Shown here: positions 1 through 7,046 of the stretch, piece by piece
Layout: the number at the start of each line of letters is the position of its first letter
Position numbering within the stretch: the first letter of the stretch is position 1
Source: Flavobacteriales bacterium
Lineage (GTDB): Bacteria; Bacteroidota; Bacteroidia; Flavobacteriales_E; Vicingaceae
Assembly (NCBI GenBank): GCA_002402165.1
Contig: NVVI01000006.1
Coordinates: 119,486-128,829 of the forward strand
DNA length: 9,344 nucleotides
Direction: 5' to 3'
The notes under the pieces: model-generated
The model's input: only the letters and a program-made list of their open reading frames with translations
Told to the model about the DNA's origin: nothing
Databases searched by the model: none
Made by a program: the position numbers and the translations under genes

Positions 1-1337
1 TGATCGACATCAACCCAAAAATCAGCTCCAAGCAAATCATTTATTATTTTATAATTGTTGCTTTTGTAAAGGCTAACATTTAGCCCTCCTATTAAAGTTA
101 TCTTATCATTTTTTTTATGATTAAATACCGTATTAAATCCATAATGAGAAATATCTTTTCTTGCTTCTTCAATGATGTATTTAGCTCTATTTCCAGTTAC
201 ACTTTCTGTTCCTCCATTAGCATTGGTTTGTGTAAAAAGATTTTTGCTGTTAGCAAAAAACATTTGATCAAAATCTAATTGTGTGGTTGTAGGATCGTTA
301 GCTTGCCATAAAACAGTTAATTCTTCAAACATCGCCTCATCTCCAGGGTTATTAAAATAGCTTGGCAAATTTCTATAATAATCTGGGCGAGGGTCGGCAG
401 CACTATACCAATTTAAGCGAGTATTACCTTCTTTACCAAAAGAATAAAAAGCAGAAGAGTTAAGTGTTGTTTTGTCATTCATTTTAAAATAATGGGTTAA
501 TATTATTCTTGGTTTATGGTTGTTTCTAATCCGCGAGTTTCGTTTTTCTCCGTTTTGGTAACCCCAGTAAGAATTGTAGTAGTTATTGCCAGTTAAATCA
601 TAGGTCTCTTGGGTTGAAATACTTCTTTTGCCCTGAATTGTTGGAGCTCCGAAACCAACGACTCCTAGTGTATGTTTTTCGTTAAACTTTTTCTCAATAG
701 AAAGAAAATAACTTGCCCCATTGTAAAAAGTTCCTTCAACATAACCTTCGTTAGAAGATCTTTTAGATGCAGAAATTACCACAGCCATTCCGTTATCCAT
801 CATGCCTGTAGAATGGGTTATCATTATTCTGTGATTGTAGGATCTATTAGCGTAAGCATAAGAAATTTTAGAACCTTTTCTTATGGATGTTGCCCTTGCA
901 TCGATATTTGAGAACCCACCAATTCCTCCAAAATTATAAGATGAAGCACTAATTCCAGATTTTGATTCTTGATAGCGAGTAATGTCGTTTAATCCTCCCC
1001 AAAAAGCCCAAATCGCCCTACCTCCTTCTGGGTTGTTTAATGTTATTCCGTTCATGCTTACGGTAAAATTTTCAGAATCATATCCTCTAACACGATATCG
1101 TGCAGCACTAAAATTAAATCCAGCAATATTTGAAAAAACATCTTTTGATGATTGCAATAACCCAGAAACATCTTGAGCCTCAGAATCACCTTCGAGCGCA
1201 TCCAAAGAGCTTGTAAAAGTTGGGAAATTTTGTTTGTTTAATAAGCTGTCTGTTTTTGTTGCAGAAGAGTCTGTTTGTGCATTTAATGAAACAGTCATTA
1301 AAACTAAAGCGACCAATATTATATTTATTATTCTCAT
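1..1337 (-). CDS. TonB-dependent outer-membrane receptor, N-terminal part (C-terminus outside window)
   Basis: This is an uninterrupted reading frame of 445 codons on the minus strand that continues past the left edge. The start is ATG at 1337; a TAA stop sits directly upstream in frame (1340-1338), so no earlier start exists. Residues 1-20 form a signal peptide (MRIINIILVALVLMTVSLNA, cleavage before QTD). A TonB plug domain follows at about residues 50-165. Its signs are RYRVRGYDSENFTVSMNGI near residue 80, then LNNPEGGRAIW, WGGLNDITRY and a Gly-rich stretch FGGIGGFSNIDARA. After that come aromatic-rich alternating strands typical of the outer-membrane barrel. Full-length receptors of this type usually have about 700-1000 residues, so about half is missing here. 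I see no N-terminal carboxypeptidase-regulatory-like domain, which many Bacteroidota receptors carry, and no clear TonB box. The family imports substrates through the outer membrane using TonB energy. The substrate cannot be read from the sequence; the divergent EEP genes suggest a nucleic-acid breakdown product or phosphate (inference). Confidence 0.9.
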   Translation of the reverse strand, partial: MRIINIILVALVLMTVSLNAQTDSSATKTDSLLNKQNFPTFTSSLDALEGDSEAQDVSGLLQSSKDVFSNIAGFNFSAARYRVRGYDSENFTVSMNGITLNNPEGGRAIWAFWGGLNDITRYQESKSGISASSYNFGGIGGFSNIDARATSIRKGSKISYAYANRSYNHRIMITHSTGMMDNGMAVVISASKRSSNEGYVEGTFYNGASYFLSIEKKFNEKHTLGVVGFGAPTIQGKRSISTQETYDLTGNNYYNSYWGYQNGEKRNSRIRNNHKPRIILTHYFKMNDKTTLNSSAFYSFGKEGNTRLNWYSAADPRPDYYRNLPSYFNNPGDEAMFEELTVLWQANDPTTTQLDFDQMFFANSKNLFTQTNANGGTESVTGNRAKYIIEEARKDISHYGFNTVFNHKKNDKITLIGGLNVSLYKSNNYKIINDLLGADFWVDVD

Positions 1338-1408
1338 TTATTATTAAAAAAAGGATAAGAATAAAGCGGTTTGAAGTCTTATTTTGATTGCTTCATAGGG
1401 TAATCACT

Positions 1409-1445
1409 TTCTGTTATTAATGCAAATTCTGTTATTAATGCAAAT
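1409..1445. repeat. Perfect 18-bp tandem duplication in the divergent intergenic region
   Basis: The unit TTCTGTTATTAATGCAAA occurs at 1409-1426 and again, identical and with no spacer, at 1427-1444. One further matching base follows at 1445. It lies between the TonB receptor and the first EEP gene. Two adjacent identical sites could be a repeated operator, or simply a recent slippage duplication; nothing in the sequence decides between these. Confidence 0.85.
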
Positions 1446-1460
1446 AATTTAACAACGGCT

Positions 1461-1495
1461 CAAAATTAAACTTAAAAAAGCATAAAACCCTCAAA
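1461..1495 (-). promoter_or_regulatory. Candidate promoter for the TonB-dependent receptor
   Basis: Read on the minus strand, TAATTTTG at 1468-1461 fits the Bacteroidota -7 consensus TAnnTTTG, and TTTG at 1495-1492 could be the -33 element. The 23-base spacing between them is a little long. The implied 5' leader of roughly 115 bases would contain both copies of the 18-bp tandem repeat. The call rests on the motif match only. Confidence 0.35.
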
Positions 1496-1557
1496 ACCAT
1501 TAAATTGTTAATAAAAAAATTAATCTAAATACATCTTTACTCTTTCTTAATTAAAAA

Positions 1558-1584
1558 TTGATAGCAATTTATTTCCTTACTTTG
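1558..1584 (+). promoter_or_regulatory. Candidate promoter for the EEP gene pair
   Basis: TTG at 1558-1560 is followed 17 bases later by TACTTTG (1578-1584), itself followed by CAAAAA. This resembles the Bacteroidota -33/-7 promoter (TTG and TAnnTTTG), with one base fewer inside the -7 element. Transcription would start near 1590, leaving a leader of only about 10 bases before the ATG at 1600. It also argues that the in-frame TTG at 1558 is part of the promoter and not a start codon. Confidence 0.5.
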
Positions 1585-1599
1585 CAAAAAATTCAAGTC

Positions 1600-2658
1600 A
1601 TGAAACACAACATATTTTTACTAGTAATATTTTTTTTATTTACCGGAAATACTTTGTTTTCTCAAGAGGATAAAAAGGAATATTTAGTTGTAGGTATTGG
1701 CTTTTATAATTTAGAAAATCTATTTGATACACTTATTGACCCAGATACTACAAAAATTTTACAAGATGATTTTACTCCTAAAGGACAAAAACGATGGACA
1801 TCAAAAAGATATAGAGAGAAGCTAAAAAACATGTCGAAAGTTATTGCCGACATAGGCATTGAAGTAACACCAGATGGGTTAGCCATTTTGGGTGTAGCAG
1901 AAATTGAAAACAAGTCTGTTTTAGAAGATTTAGTTAAAACGGAAAGGCTAAAAAAAAGAGGGTATAAAATTGTGCATTATGATTCGCCTGATAAAAGAGG
2001 AATTGATGTTGGGCTGTTATATAATCCTAAATATTTTAAAGTAACATCGAGCAGAAGCGTTTCGTTAAGAAGTATAGATACTACTTTTTACACAAGAGAC
2101 CAACTACTAGTTACTGGCTTATTAAATGGGGAACAAATCCATATTATCGTTGTACACTGGCCCTCCCGAAGAGGTGGAGAAAAAAGGAGTCGACCACGAA
2201 GAGAAGCAGCAGCAAATTTGGGACGAATAATTATAGACTCGTTACAAGCAAATGACCCTAATGCAAAAATATTTTACATGGGAGACTTGAATGATGATCC
2301 AACAGACATAAGTGTAAAAAAGCATTTAAAGGGAGTCGGAAAAAAAGAAGACATGAAAAAAGGAGCTATGTTTAATCCTTGGGAAAGTTATTATAAAAAA
2401 GGAATAGGAACTTTGGCATATAGAGATGCTTGGAATTTATTTGACCAAGTATTAGTTACTCCATCTTTAATGGGAGATGATTATTCTTCGTATAAATATT
2501 ATAAATCAAAAATTTTCAGCAAAGCATATTTAAAACAATCTACAGGAAGATATAAGGGCTACCCTTTTCGTTCCTATGCAGGAGGAATTTATACAGCTGG
2601 ATATAGTGATCATTTTCCCGTGTACATGTTTTTAATTAAAGAAAATAATAATAATTAA
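1600..2658 (+). CDS. Exported endonuclease/exonuclease/phosphatase (EEP) family protein
   Basis: The protein has 352 residues. I chose ATG at 1600 over an in-frame TTG at 1558 because the ATG begins directly with a signal peptide (MKHNIFLLVIFFLFTGNTLFSQ), and the extra 14 codons overlap a promoter-like sequence. The EEP (DNase I-like) fold motifs appear in order: FYNLENLFD (N37), VAEIEN with the metal-binding Glu E101, DKRGIDVGLLY (131-141), VVHWPSRRGG with H186, GDLNDDP with D229 and N231, DQVLVT (282-287) and the terminal YSDHFP with D337 and H338. All the catalytic positions expected of a Mg-dependent phosphodiesterase or nuclease are present. The protein ends shortly after the fold, with no T9SS sorting domain and no lipobox, so it is probably periplasmic or released by another route. 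It is the first gene of a probable operon; the next EEP gene starts 8 bases downstream. The substrate (DNA, RNA or another phosphodiester) cannot be told from sequence. Confidence 0.9.
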   Translation: MKHNIFLLVIFFLFTGNTLFSQEDKKEYLVVGIGFYNLENLFDTLIDPDTTKILQDDFTPKGQKRWTSKRYREKLKNMSKVIADIGIEVTPDGLAILGVAEIENKSVLEDLVKTERLKKRGYKIVHYDSPDKRGIDVGLLYNPKYFKVTSSRSVSLRSIDTTFYTRDQLLVTGLLNGEQIHIIVVHWPSRRGGEKRSRPRREAAANLGRIIIDSLQANDPNAKIFYMGDLNDDPTDISVKKHLKGVGKKEDMKKGAMFNPWESYYKKGIGTLAYRDAWNLFDQVLVTPSLMGDDYSSYKYYKSKIFSKAYLKQSTGRYKGYPFRSYAGGIYTAGYSDHFPVYMFLIKENNNN

Positions 2659-2666
2659 ACAGACAT

Positions 2667-3884
2667 ATGAAAAATACTTTTTTAATTCTCTTTATTTTAG
2701 TAGGTATTCTCGCTAAAGCACAGGATACATTGACAATATTGACGTATAATATTTTAAACTATCCTGCTTCTAATTCAACCAAAGCAGACACCTTAAAACC
2801 AATTATTCAATACATTAAGCCAGATATTTTTATGATAACAGAGCTTACTTCTTCTAGCGGAGTAACAACCATTTTAAACGATGCGTTAAATGTTGATGGT
2901 GTTACGTCTTATCAACAGGCAATTTATTTTAACGGACCAGATACAGATAATATGTTGTTTTATAACACAGATAAGTTAGTGTTATACAGTCAGTTTGAAA
3001 TAGCAACAACACTCAGAAACATTAGTGAATATGTGCTTTATTATAATGTTCCAGGAATGACTGCTGCTTCAGATACCGTTTTTCTTTATTGTTATATGGC
3101 ACATTTAAAGGCTAGCACCGGTTCTACAAATGAACAGCAAAGAAACCAAGAGGCAGTGACACTTAAAAACTACATGGATTCTAGAACAAATATTGAAAAT
3201 GTAATTCTAGGAGGCGATTTTAATTTATATACAAGCGCAGAGGCGGCTTACAATACTATTTTAAATGGAGGTAATGTTGCTTTGTTAGATCCTATTTCTT
3301 CACCTGGCAACTGGAATAATAATGCTGCTTTTGCCAATATTCATACACAAAGCACTAGATCAGGAAGTTTAGGAGATGGAGGTGCTTTTGGAGGCATGGA
3401 TGATAGATTTGATTTTATCTTTTTTACTAATGACTTACTTACCGGATCAAATAAATTAACTTACGTTGCTAATTCATACGATGCTGTTGGAAATGATGGA
3501 AACCATTTTAACAAGTCAATTAACGAATCGCCAACAAATACCTCAGCACCAGCAAATGTAATTGATGCACTATATATAATGTCTGATCATTTACCAATTA
3601 TTATAAAAGCGTATCTTCCGGCAAGTGTTGGCTTGCAAGAGGTTAATACTAATGCTGAATGGGAAGGATTTTATCATAGTGGAGAATTCAAGTTTAAATC
3701 AAACAAAACAGAAAATCAAATTGATGTTTATGTTTATGATGTTTTAGGAAAAACAATACAAACAGCAACATACAAAAACATCAAAAAATTTCAATTTCAA
3801 ATCAAAAATATGAAACAAGGTCTTTATTTTGTGAAGGTGGTTTCCTCTTCACAGTATAAAAGCTTTAAGTTGTTTCGGCACTAA
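2667..3884 (+). CDS. Secreted EEP-family protein with T9SS C-terminal sorting domain
   Basis: The protein has 405 residues. A signal peptide (MKNTFLILFILVGILAKAQ) leads into an EEP fold: LTILTYNILNYP with N28, MITEL with the metal-binding E59, MAHLKAS with H146, LGGDFNLY with D184 and N186, DDRFDFIFF (245-253) and MSDHLPI with D307 and H308. Residues from about 325 to 405 form a beta-rich tail with VYVYDVLGKTI, MKQGLYFVKV and the ending KSFKLFRH, the pattern of the type A sorting domain of type IX secretion. The family and the tail together predict an enzyme exported to the cell surface or medium that cuts phosphodiester bonds, possibly extracellular nucleic acid. It sits 8 bases after another EEP gene and is probably co-transcribed with it. 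The two share the fold but have clearly different sequences, so they are not a recent duplication. No T9SS machinery gene is in the window. Confidence 0.9.
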   Translation: MKNTFLILFILVGILAKAQDTLTILTYNILNYPASNSTKADTLKPIIQYIKPDIFMITELTSSSGVTTILNDALNVDGVTSYQQAIYFNGPDTDNMLFYNTDKLVLYSQFEIATTLRNISEYVLYYNVPGMTAASDTVFLYCYMAHLKASTGSTNEQQRNQEAVTLKNYMDSRTNIENVILGGDFNLYTSAEAAYNTILNGGNVALLDPISSPGNWNNNAAFANIHTQSTRSGSLGDGGAFGGMDDRFDFIFFTNDLLTGSNKLTYVANSYDAVGNDGNHFNKSINESPTNTSAPANVIDALYIMSDHLPIIIKAYLPASVGLQEVNTNAEWEGFYHSGEFKFKSNKTENQIDVYVYDVLGKTIQTATYKNIKKFQFQIKNMKQGLYFVKVVSSSQYKSFKLFRH

Positions 3885-3983
3885 TCACAATATATTTTCT
3901 TAAAAACGCTTTCTTACTTTACAACTATTTTATATTTTCACACGTCTTTTAGGCACATAACTGAATAATAACAAGCAACTAAC

Positions 3984-5510
3984 TTGAATATTTACTCTAA
4001 AAAACAACGATGGAAACTGCTTTTAGCAGGGGCAGCAATATTAATTATTGTTGCATCACTGTGGTACACCAATATTTTAGTTAAAAAAATTGCTACTGAA
4101 GAACGAAAAAAAGTGAAATTATGGGCAGAAGCAATCCAAAATAAAGCATCTTTAGTAAATTATACTGGAGGATTGTTTCAAAAAATTTCTGCAGAAGAAC
4201 GCAATAAAATTGAACTTTGGGCAGAAGCAAATAAACGAATTGCGACATCAGATAACCGAAATGACTTAACTTTTTATCTTAATATTCTTGAAAGGAACAC
4301 AACAATTCCTGTAATAATTATTGATGAAAACGGGAATATTACGAACTCTAGAAATTTTGATTTTAAGGAAGGGATAGATACTACTCAATTTTTAAAAAAT
4401 CAGTTATTGTTGATGAAAAAGAGTGATAACGACCCAATTGATTTAGTATATCACATTTCTGGATATACACTAAGGCAAAAGCTATATTACAAAGATTCTA
4501 AAATTTTCTCTGAACTTAGGAATGTTTTAGATGACTTGATACAATCTTTTATTTCGGAGATTGTAATTAATTCAGCGTCAGTTCCGGTAATTTATACGGA
4601 TAGTTCACAGACAAATATTATTGAATATGGAAATTTAGAAGGAGGAAAAACAGGGATTGGACAAGATTTTTTAGAAGCAACAATTGCTGATATGCGAGAA
4701 CAAAACGAACCCATTGCTGTAACAATAAATAATCAAGCGGTTAACTATATTTTTTATAAAGATTCTAAATTATTACAACAATTAAAGTATTATCCATATT
4801 TCCAATTTTTAATAATAGGGTTGTTTTTATTGATTTCTTATTATTTATTTAGTACTTCTCGTAAGGTTGAGCAAAATCAAGTTTGGGTTGGAATGGCAAA
4901 AGAAACAGCTCATCAATTAGGCACGCCATTGTCATCATTAATGGCATGGGTTGAGTATTTGAAGCTTAAAGATGTTGTTGATGAAAATACAATAAGCGAA
5001 TTATCGAAAGACATTACTCGTCTAGAAATTATTACAGAAAGATTTTCTAAAATTGGATCAGCTCCAAAATTAGAATTAGAAAACTTGAACACCGTTGTAA
5101 ATGATTCTTTAGCTTATCTTAAAGTAAGAATTTCTAAAAAAGTAAACATCACTTTTAGAACCCAAAGCAATGCTGAAATATACGCTAAATTAAACCCTTC
5201 ATTATTTAGTTGGGTGCTAGAAAACTTAATAAAAAATGCTGTGGATGCGATGAAAGGGGAGGGCAACATAGATATTTATGTTACAGACCAAAGTCAGTTT
5301 GTTTATATAGACATTACTGATTCTGGGTCTGGAATACCACGGACTAAGCATAAAACAATTTTTGAGCCTGGATTTACCACTAAACAAAGAGGGTGGGGGT
5401 TAGGTTTATCTTTAGTAAAACGAATTATTGAAAATTATCATGCAGGAAAGATATTTGTTAAACAATCTGACGCAACAGGAACCATCTTTAGAATTGTGTT
5501 AAACAAATAA
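3984..5510 (+). CDS. Membrane sensor histidine kinase with duplicated sensor module
   Basis: The protein has 508 residues. The start is TTG at 3984: an in-frame TAA lies at 3969-3971, there is no ATG between, and the first Met codon lies well over 100 codons downstream, after the first membrane helix. Residues 11-31 are a transmembrane helix, about 33-270 an extracytoplasmic sensor, and 271-290 a second helix. The kinase core follows: H-box MAKETAHQLGTPLSSL with the phospho-acceptor H310, N-box VLENLIKNAVDAM (411-423), G1 box DSGSGIP (446-452) and G2 box GWGLGLSLVKRI (470-481). The sensor shows internal repeats: KIATEERKKVKLWAEA (35-50) against KISAEERNKIELWAEA (67-82), and about 97-180 against 187-268 with shared IPVI/VPVI and YYKDSK/FYKDSK landmarks. 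The signal sensed is unknown. No response regulator is in the window, so the partner is encoded elsewhere. hemW follows after 4 bases, suggesting one transcript. No convincing promoter was seen in the 99 bases upstream. Confidence 0.9.
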   Translation: MNIYSKKQRWKLLLAGAAILIIVASLWYTNILVKKIATEERKKVKLWAEAIQNKASLVNYTGGLFQKISAEERNKIELWAEANKRIATSDNRNDLTFYLNILERNTTIPVIIIDENGNITNSRNFDFKEGIDTTQFLKNQLLLMKKSDNDPIDLVYHISGYTLRQKLYYKDSKIFSELRNVLDDLIQSFISEIVINSASVPVIYTDSSQTNIIEYGNLEGGKTGIGQDFLEATIADMREQNEPIAVTINNQAVNYIFYKDSKLLQQLKYYPYFQFLIIGLFLLISYYLFSTSRKVEQNQVWVGMAKETAHQLGTPLSSLMAWVEYLKLKDVVDENTISELSKDITRLEIITERFSKIGSAPKLELENLNTVVNDSLAYLKVRISKKVNITFRTQSNAEIYAKLNPSLFSWVLENLIKNAVDAMKGEGNIDIYVTDQSQFVYIDITDSGSGIPRTKHKTIFEPGFTTKQRGWGLGLSLVKRIIENYHAGKIFVKQSDATGTIFRIVLNK

Positions 5511-5514
5511 AAAA

Positions 5515-6639
5515 ATGGCAGGAATTTATATACATATTCCTTTCTGTAAACAAAGCTGTAGTTATTGCGATTTTCATTTTTCTACTTCATTAAAACATAA
5601 AAAAGATTTAATTCAGGCGCTTGTAAAAGAAATAAAGGCTAAAAAAAGTCATTTCAAAAAAGAGATAAACACCATTTATTTTGGAGGAGGAACCCCTTCA
5701 TTGTTGGGTAAAAACGAGTTGAAGACAATTGTAGATGTGCTATATAAAAACTATTCTATTGCAGATAAAACGGAATTTACAATAGAGTGTAATCCAGATG
5801 ATTTATCTATCGATAAACTTAAAATATTAAAGGAAGTTGGTGTAAATCGATTAAGCATAGGGGTGCAATCATTTGATAATGATGAGCTTAAATTTTTTAA
5901 TAGAGCTCATAATGCAGCTGAAGCAGAATCAAGTATTAAAAGAAGTCAAGATGCTGGCTTTAGCAACATTACGATTGATTTAATTTATGGATCTCCAATA
6001 TTAACAGAAGATGTATGGTTGATGAATTTGCAAAAAGTAAAAGATTTTGATGTGCCACATTTATCAGCTTATAGTTTGACGGTTGAACCAAAGACTGCTC
6101 TTGCACATCAAATAAAAGCAGGGGAGACACCCGTATTAAGTGATGATAAAATGATTGCTCAATTTAAAACGTTAATTCAAAAAACGGCAGCGTTTGGAAT
6201 GATACAATATGAGATCTCAAATTTCGGAAAAGAAGGGTTTTATTCTCAGCATAATAGTAATTATTGGAAAGGAGAAGAGTATTTGGGAATTGGGCCTTCT
6301 GCTCATTCATATATTGGGAACAAACGTTTTTGGAATGTGTCTAATAATATTAAGTATATAAATGCATTAAAAAATAACGAGGCGTATTATAATGAAGAAA
6401 CGATAGATGAAAAAACAGCTTATAATGAGTATGTGCTTACAAGGTTAAGAACAATATGGGGGATTGAAAAAAACTACATAAAGCATAATTTTAATTCAAA
6501 AATCAACCAGCATTTTCAACGAGAAATCCAACCGTATTTAAATTCTTCTTATATTCATCAACAAAATGATAAAGTGGTATTAACTGACAATGGAATTTTA
6601 ATTGCAGATAAAATCACATCAGATTTGTTTTATGTTTAA
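5515..6639 (+). CDS. hemW: Radical SAM family haem chaperone HemW
   Basis: The protein has 374 residues, the usual HemW length. The N-terminal MAGIYIHIPFCKQSCSYCDF carries the radical SAM cluster motif CxxxCxxC (C11, C15, C18). The fourth position of the HemN-type CxxxCxxCxC motif is Phe (F20), which separates it from true oxygen-independent coproporphyrinogen III oxidase. Other landmarks are FGGGTPSLL (56-64), ECNPDDL (91-97), NRLSIGVQSF (111-120), LIYGSP (156-161) and the HemW C-terminal signature QYEISNFGKEG with HNSNYWKGEEYLGIGPSAHSY (246-266). HemW binds haem and inserts it into respiratory enzymes. Older annotations call it coproporphyrinogen oxidase-like. ATG at 5515 is 4 bases after the histidine kinase stop, so the two are probably co-transcribed. 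Confidence 0.95.
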   Translation: MAGIYIHIPFCKQSCSYCDFHFSTSLKHKKDLIQALVKEIKAKKSHFKKEINTIYFGGGTPSLLGKNELKTIVDVLYKNYSIADKTEFTIECNPDDLSIDKLKILKEVGVNRLSIGVQSFDNDELKFFNRAHNAAEAESSIKRSQDAGFSNITIDLIYGSPILTEDVWLMNLQKVKDFDVPHLSAYSLTVEPKTALAHQIKAGETPVLSDDKMIAQFKTLIQKTAAFGMIQYEISNFGKEGFYSQHNSNYWKGEEYLGIGPSAHSYIGNKRFWNVSNNIKYINALKNNEAYYNEETIDEKTAYNEYVLTRLRTIWGIEKNYIKHNFNSKINQHFQREIQPYLNSSYIHQQNDKVVLTDNGILIADKITSDLFYV

Positions 6640-6654
6640 ACTAATTAAGCCTTT

Positions 6655-6724
6655 CCCTCGCAGGAGGAAATCCAGAGTTTCTAGCTAAGCTGTTTTTCTG
6701 GATCCCCGCTTTCGCGGGGAAGAG
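6655..6724. repeat. REP-like inverted pair forming a GC-rich double hairpin (REPIN-like)
   Basis: Two diverged copies of one roughly 26-base unit face each other. On the plus strand the right copy reads CTGGATCCCCGC TTTC GCGGGGAAGAG from 6698. On the minus strand the left copy reads CTGGATTTCCTC CTGC GAGGGAAAGG from 6675 down. Each copy folds on itself: TCCCCGC/GCGGGGA around TTTC (6703-6720, 7 bp) on the right, and CCTC/GAGG around GCAG (6656-6667) on the left. The outer arms ATCCAG/CTGGAT (6670-6675 and 6698-6703) can pair with each other. Sequences of the form CTGGATTCCCGC...GCGGGAATGAC are known extragenic repeats in many bacteria. No T-run follows the hairpins in either direction, so this is not a standard intrinsic terminator, although it could still affect the end of the hemW transcript. 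It is much richer in GC than its surroundings. Confidence 0.7.
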
Positions 6725-6737
6725 ATAGAGTAAAAGA

Positions 6738-7046
6738 ATGAGAAAAATCAAACTCAGATATAAATTTTTAATGTTGACCATTCTGCTGACTTTGTTATAC
6801 TTTTTTTCGTTTAGAATTTATATCTCATTTTTTAGAGGGGATGTTAATATTGTTGATTATTTTCAAGCATTATGGGACGCCTGGGTATTTATCCTTTGTT
6901 TTAATTTCATTCACATAATATGGATTATTTTCATTTTAGCAGGAATTTTTAAAAGAAAAAAAGAGTTTATTTTTGGCGGAACATATGCTATTGTTTTATC
7001 TTTAATGATATTTGTATCTTTTATTGCCATTCTTTTTTTAAAATGA
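6738..7046 (+). CDS. Small integral membrane protein, function unknown
   Basis: The protein has 102 residues and I do not recognise the family. A basic N-terminus (MRKIKLRYK) is followed by three hydrophobic helices at about 10-31, 48-70 and 78-101. A short polar stretch lies between helices 1 and 2 (FFRGDVNIVDYFQALWDAW), and a Lys-rich turn KRKKEF between helices 2 and 3. By the positive-inside rule the N-terminus and the Lys-rich turn probably face the cytoplasm. The stop overlaps the start of the cyclase gene (ATGA at 7043-7046), so the two are probably translationally coupled. The gene starts 17 bases after the REP-like hairpin. No catalytic motif is visible; a role as a transporter or partner of the cyclase is only a guess from the coupling. 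Confidence 0.75.
   Translation: MRKIKLRYKFLMLTILLTLLYFFSFRIYISFFRGDVNIVDYFQALWDAWVFILCFNFIHIIWIIFILAGIFKRKKEFIFGGTYAIVLSLMIFVSFIAILFLK

Noticed and set aside
672..1176. Two plus-strand reading frames (672-911 and 982-1176)
   Set aside because: They lie antisense inside the TonB receptor, have no recognisable domains, and the minus-strand frame there has clear plug-domain motifs.
1558..1599. TTG at 1558 as start of the first EEP protein
   Set aside because: The extra 14 codons would precede a complete signal peptide and they overlap a promoter-like TTG/TACTTTG pair; ATG at 1600 fits better.
1704..1913. Minus-strand reading frame inside the first EEP gene
   Set aside because: It is antisense to conserved EEP motifs and looks like a shadow.
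3885..3983. Promoter for the histidine kinase
   Set aside because: TTACTTTAC near 3914-3922 resembles a -7 element but lacks the conserved TTTG and a -33 partner, so it was not listed.
3984..5510. Kinase as PorY, the T9SS regulator, because a T9SS cargo gene is next door
   Set aside because: Adjacency to one cargo gene is not evidence, no PorX-like regulator is in the window, and I cannot verify the family by search.
5515..6639. Oxygen-independent coproporphyrinogen III oxidase (HemN)
   Set aside because: The cluster motif lacks the fourth Cys of HemN and the C-terminal signature is that of HemW.
6703..6720. Hairpin as intrinsic terminator of hemW
   Set aside because: The stem is strong, but no T-run follows on either strand, and its partner copy at 6656-6675 shows a REP-like pair instead.
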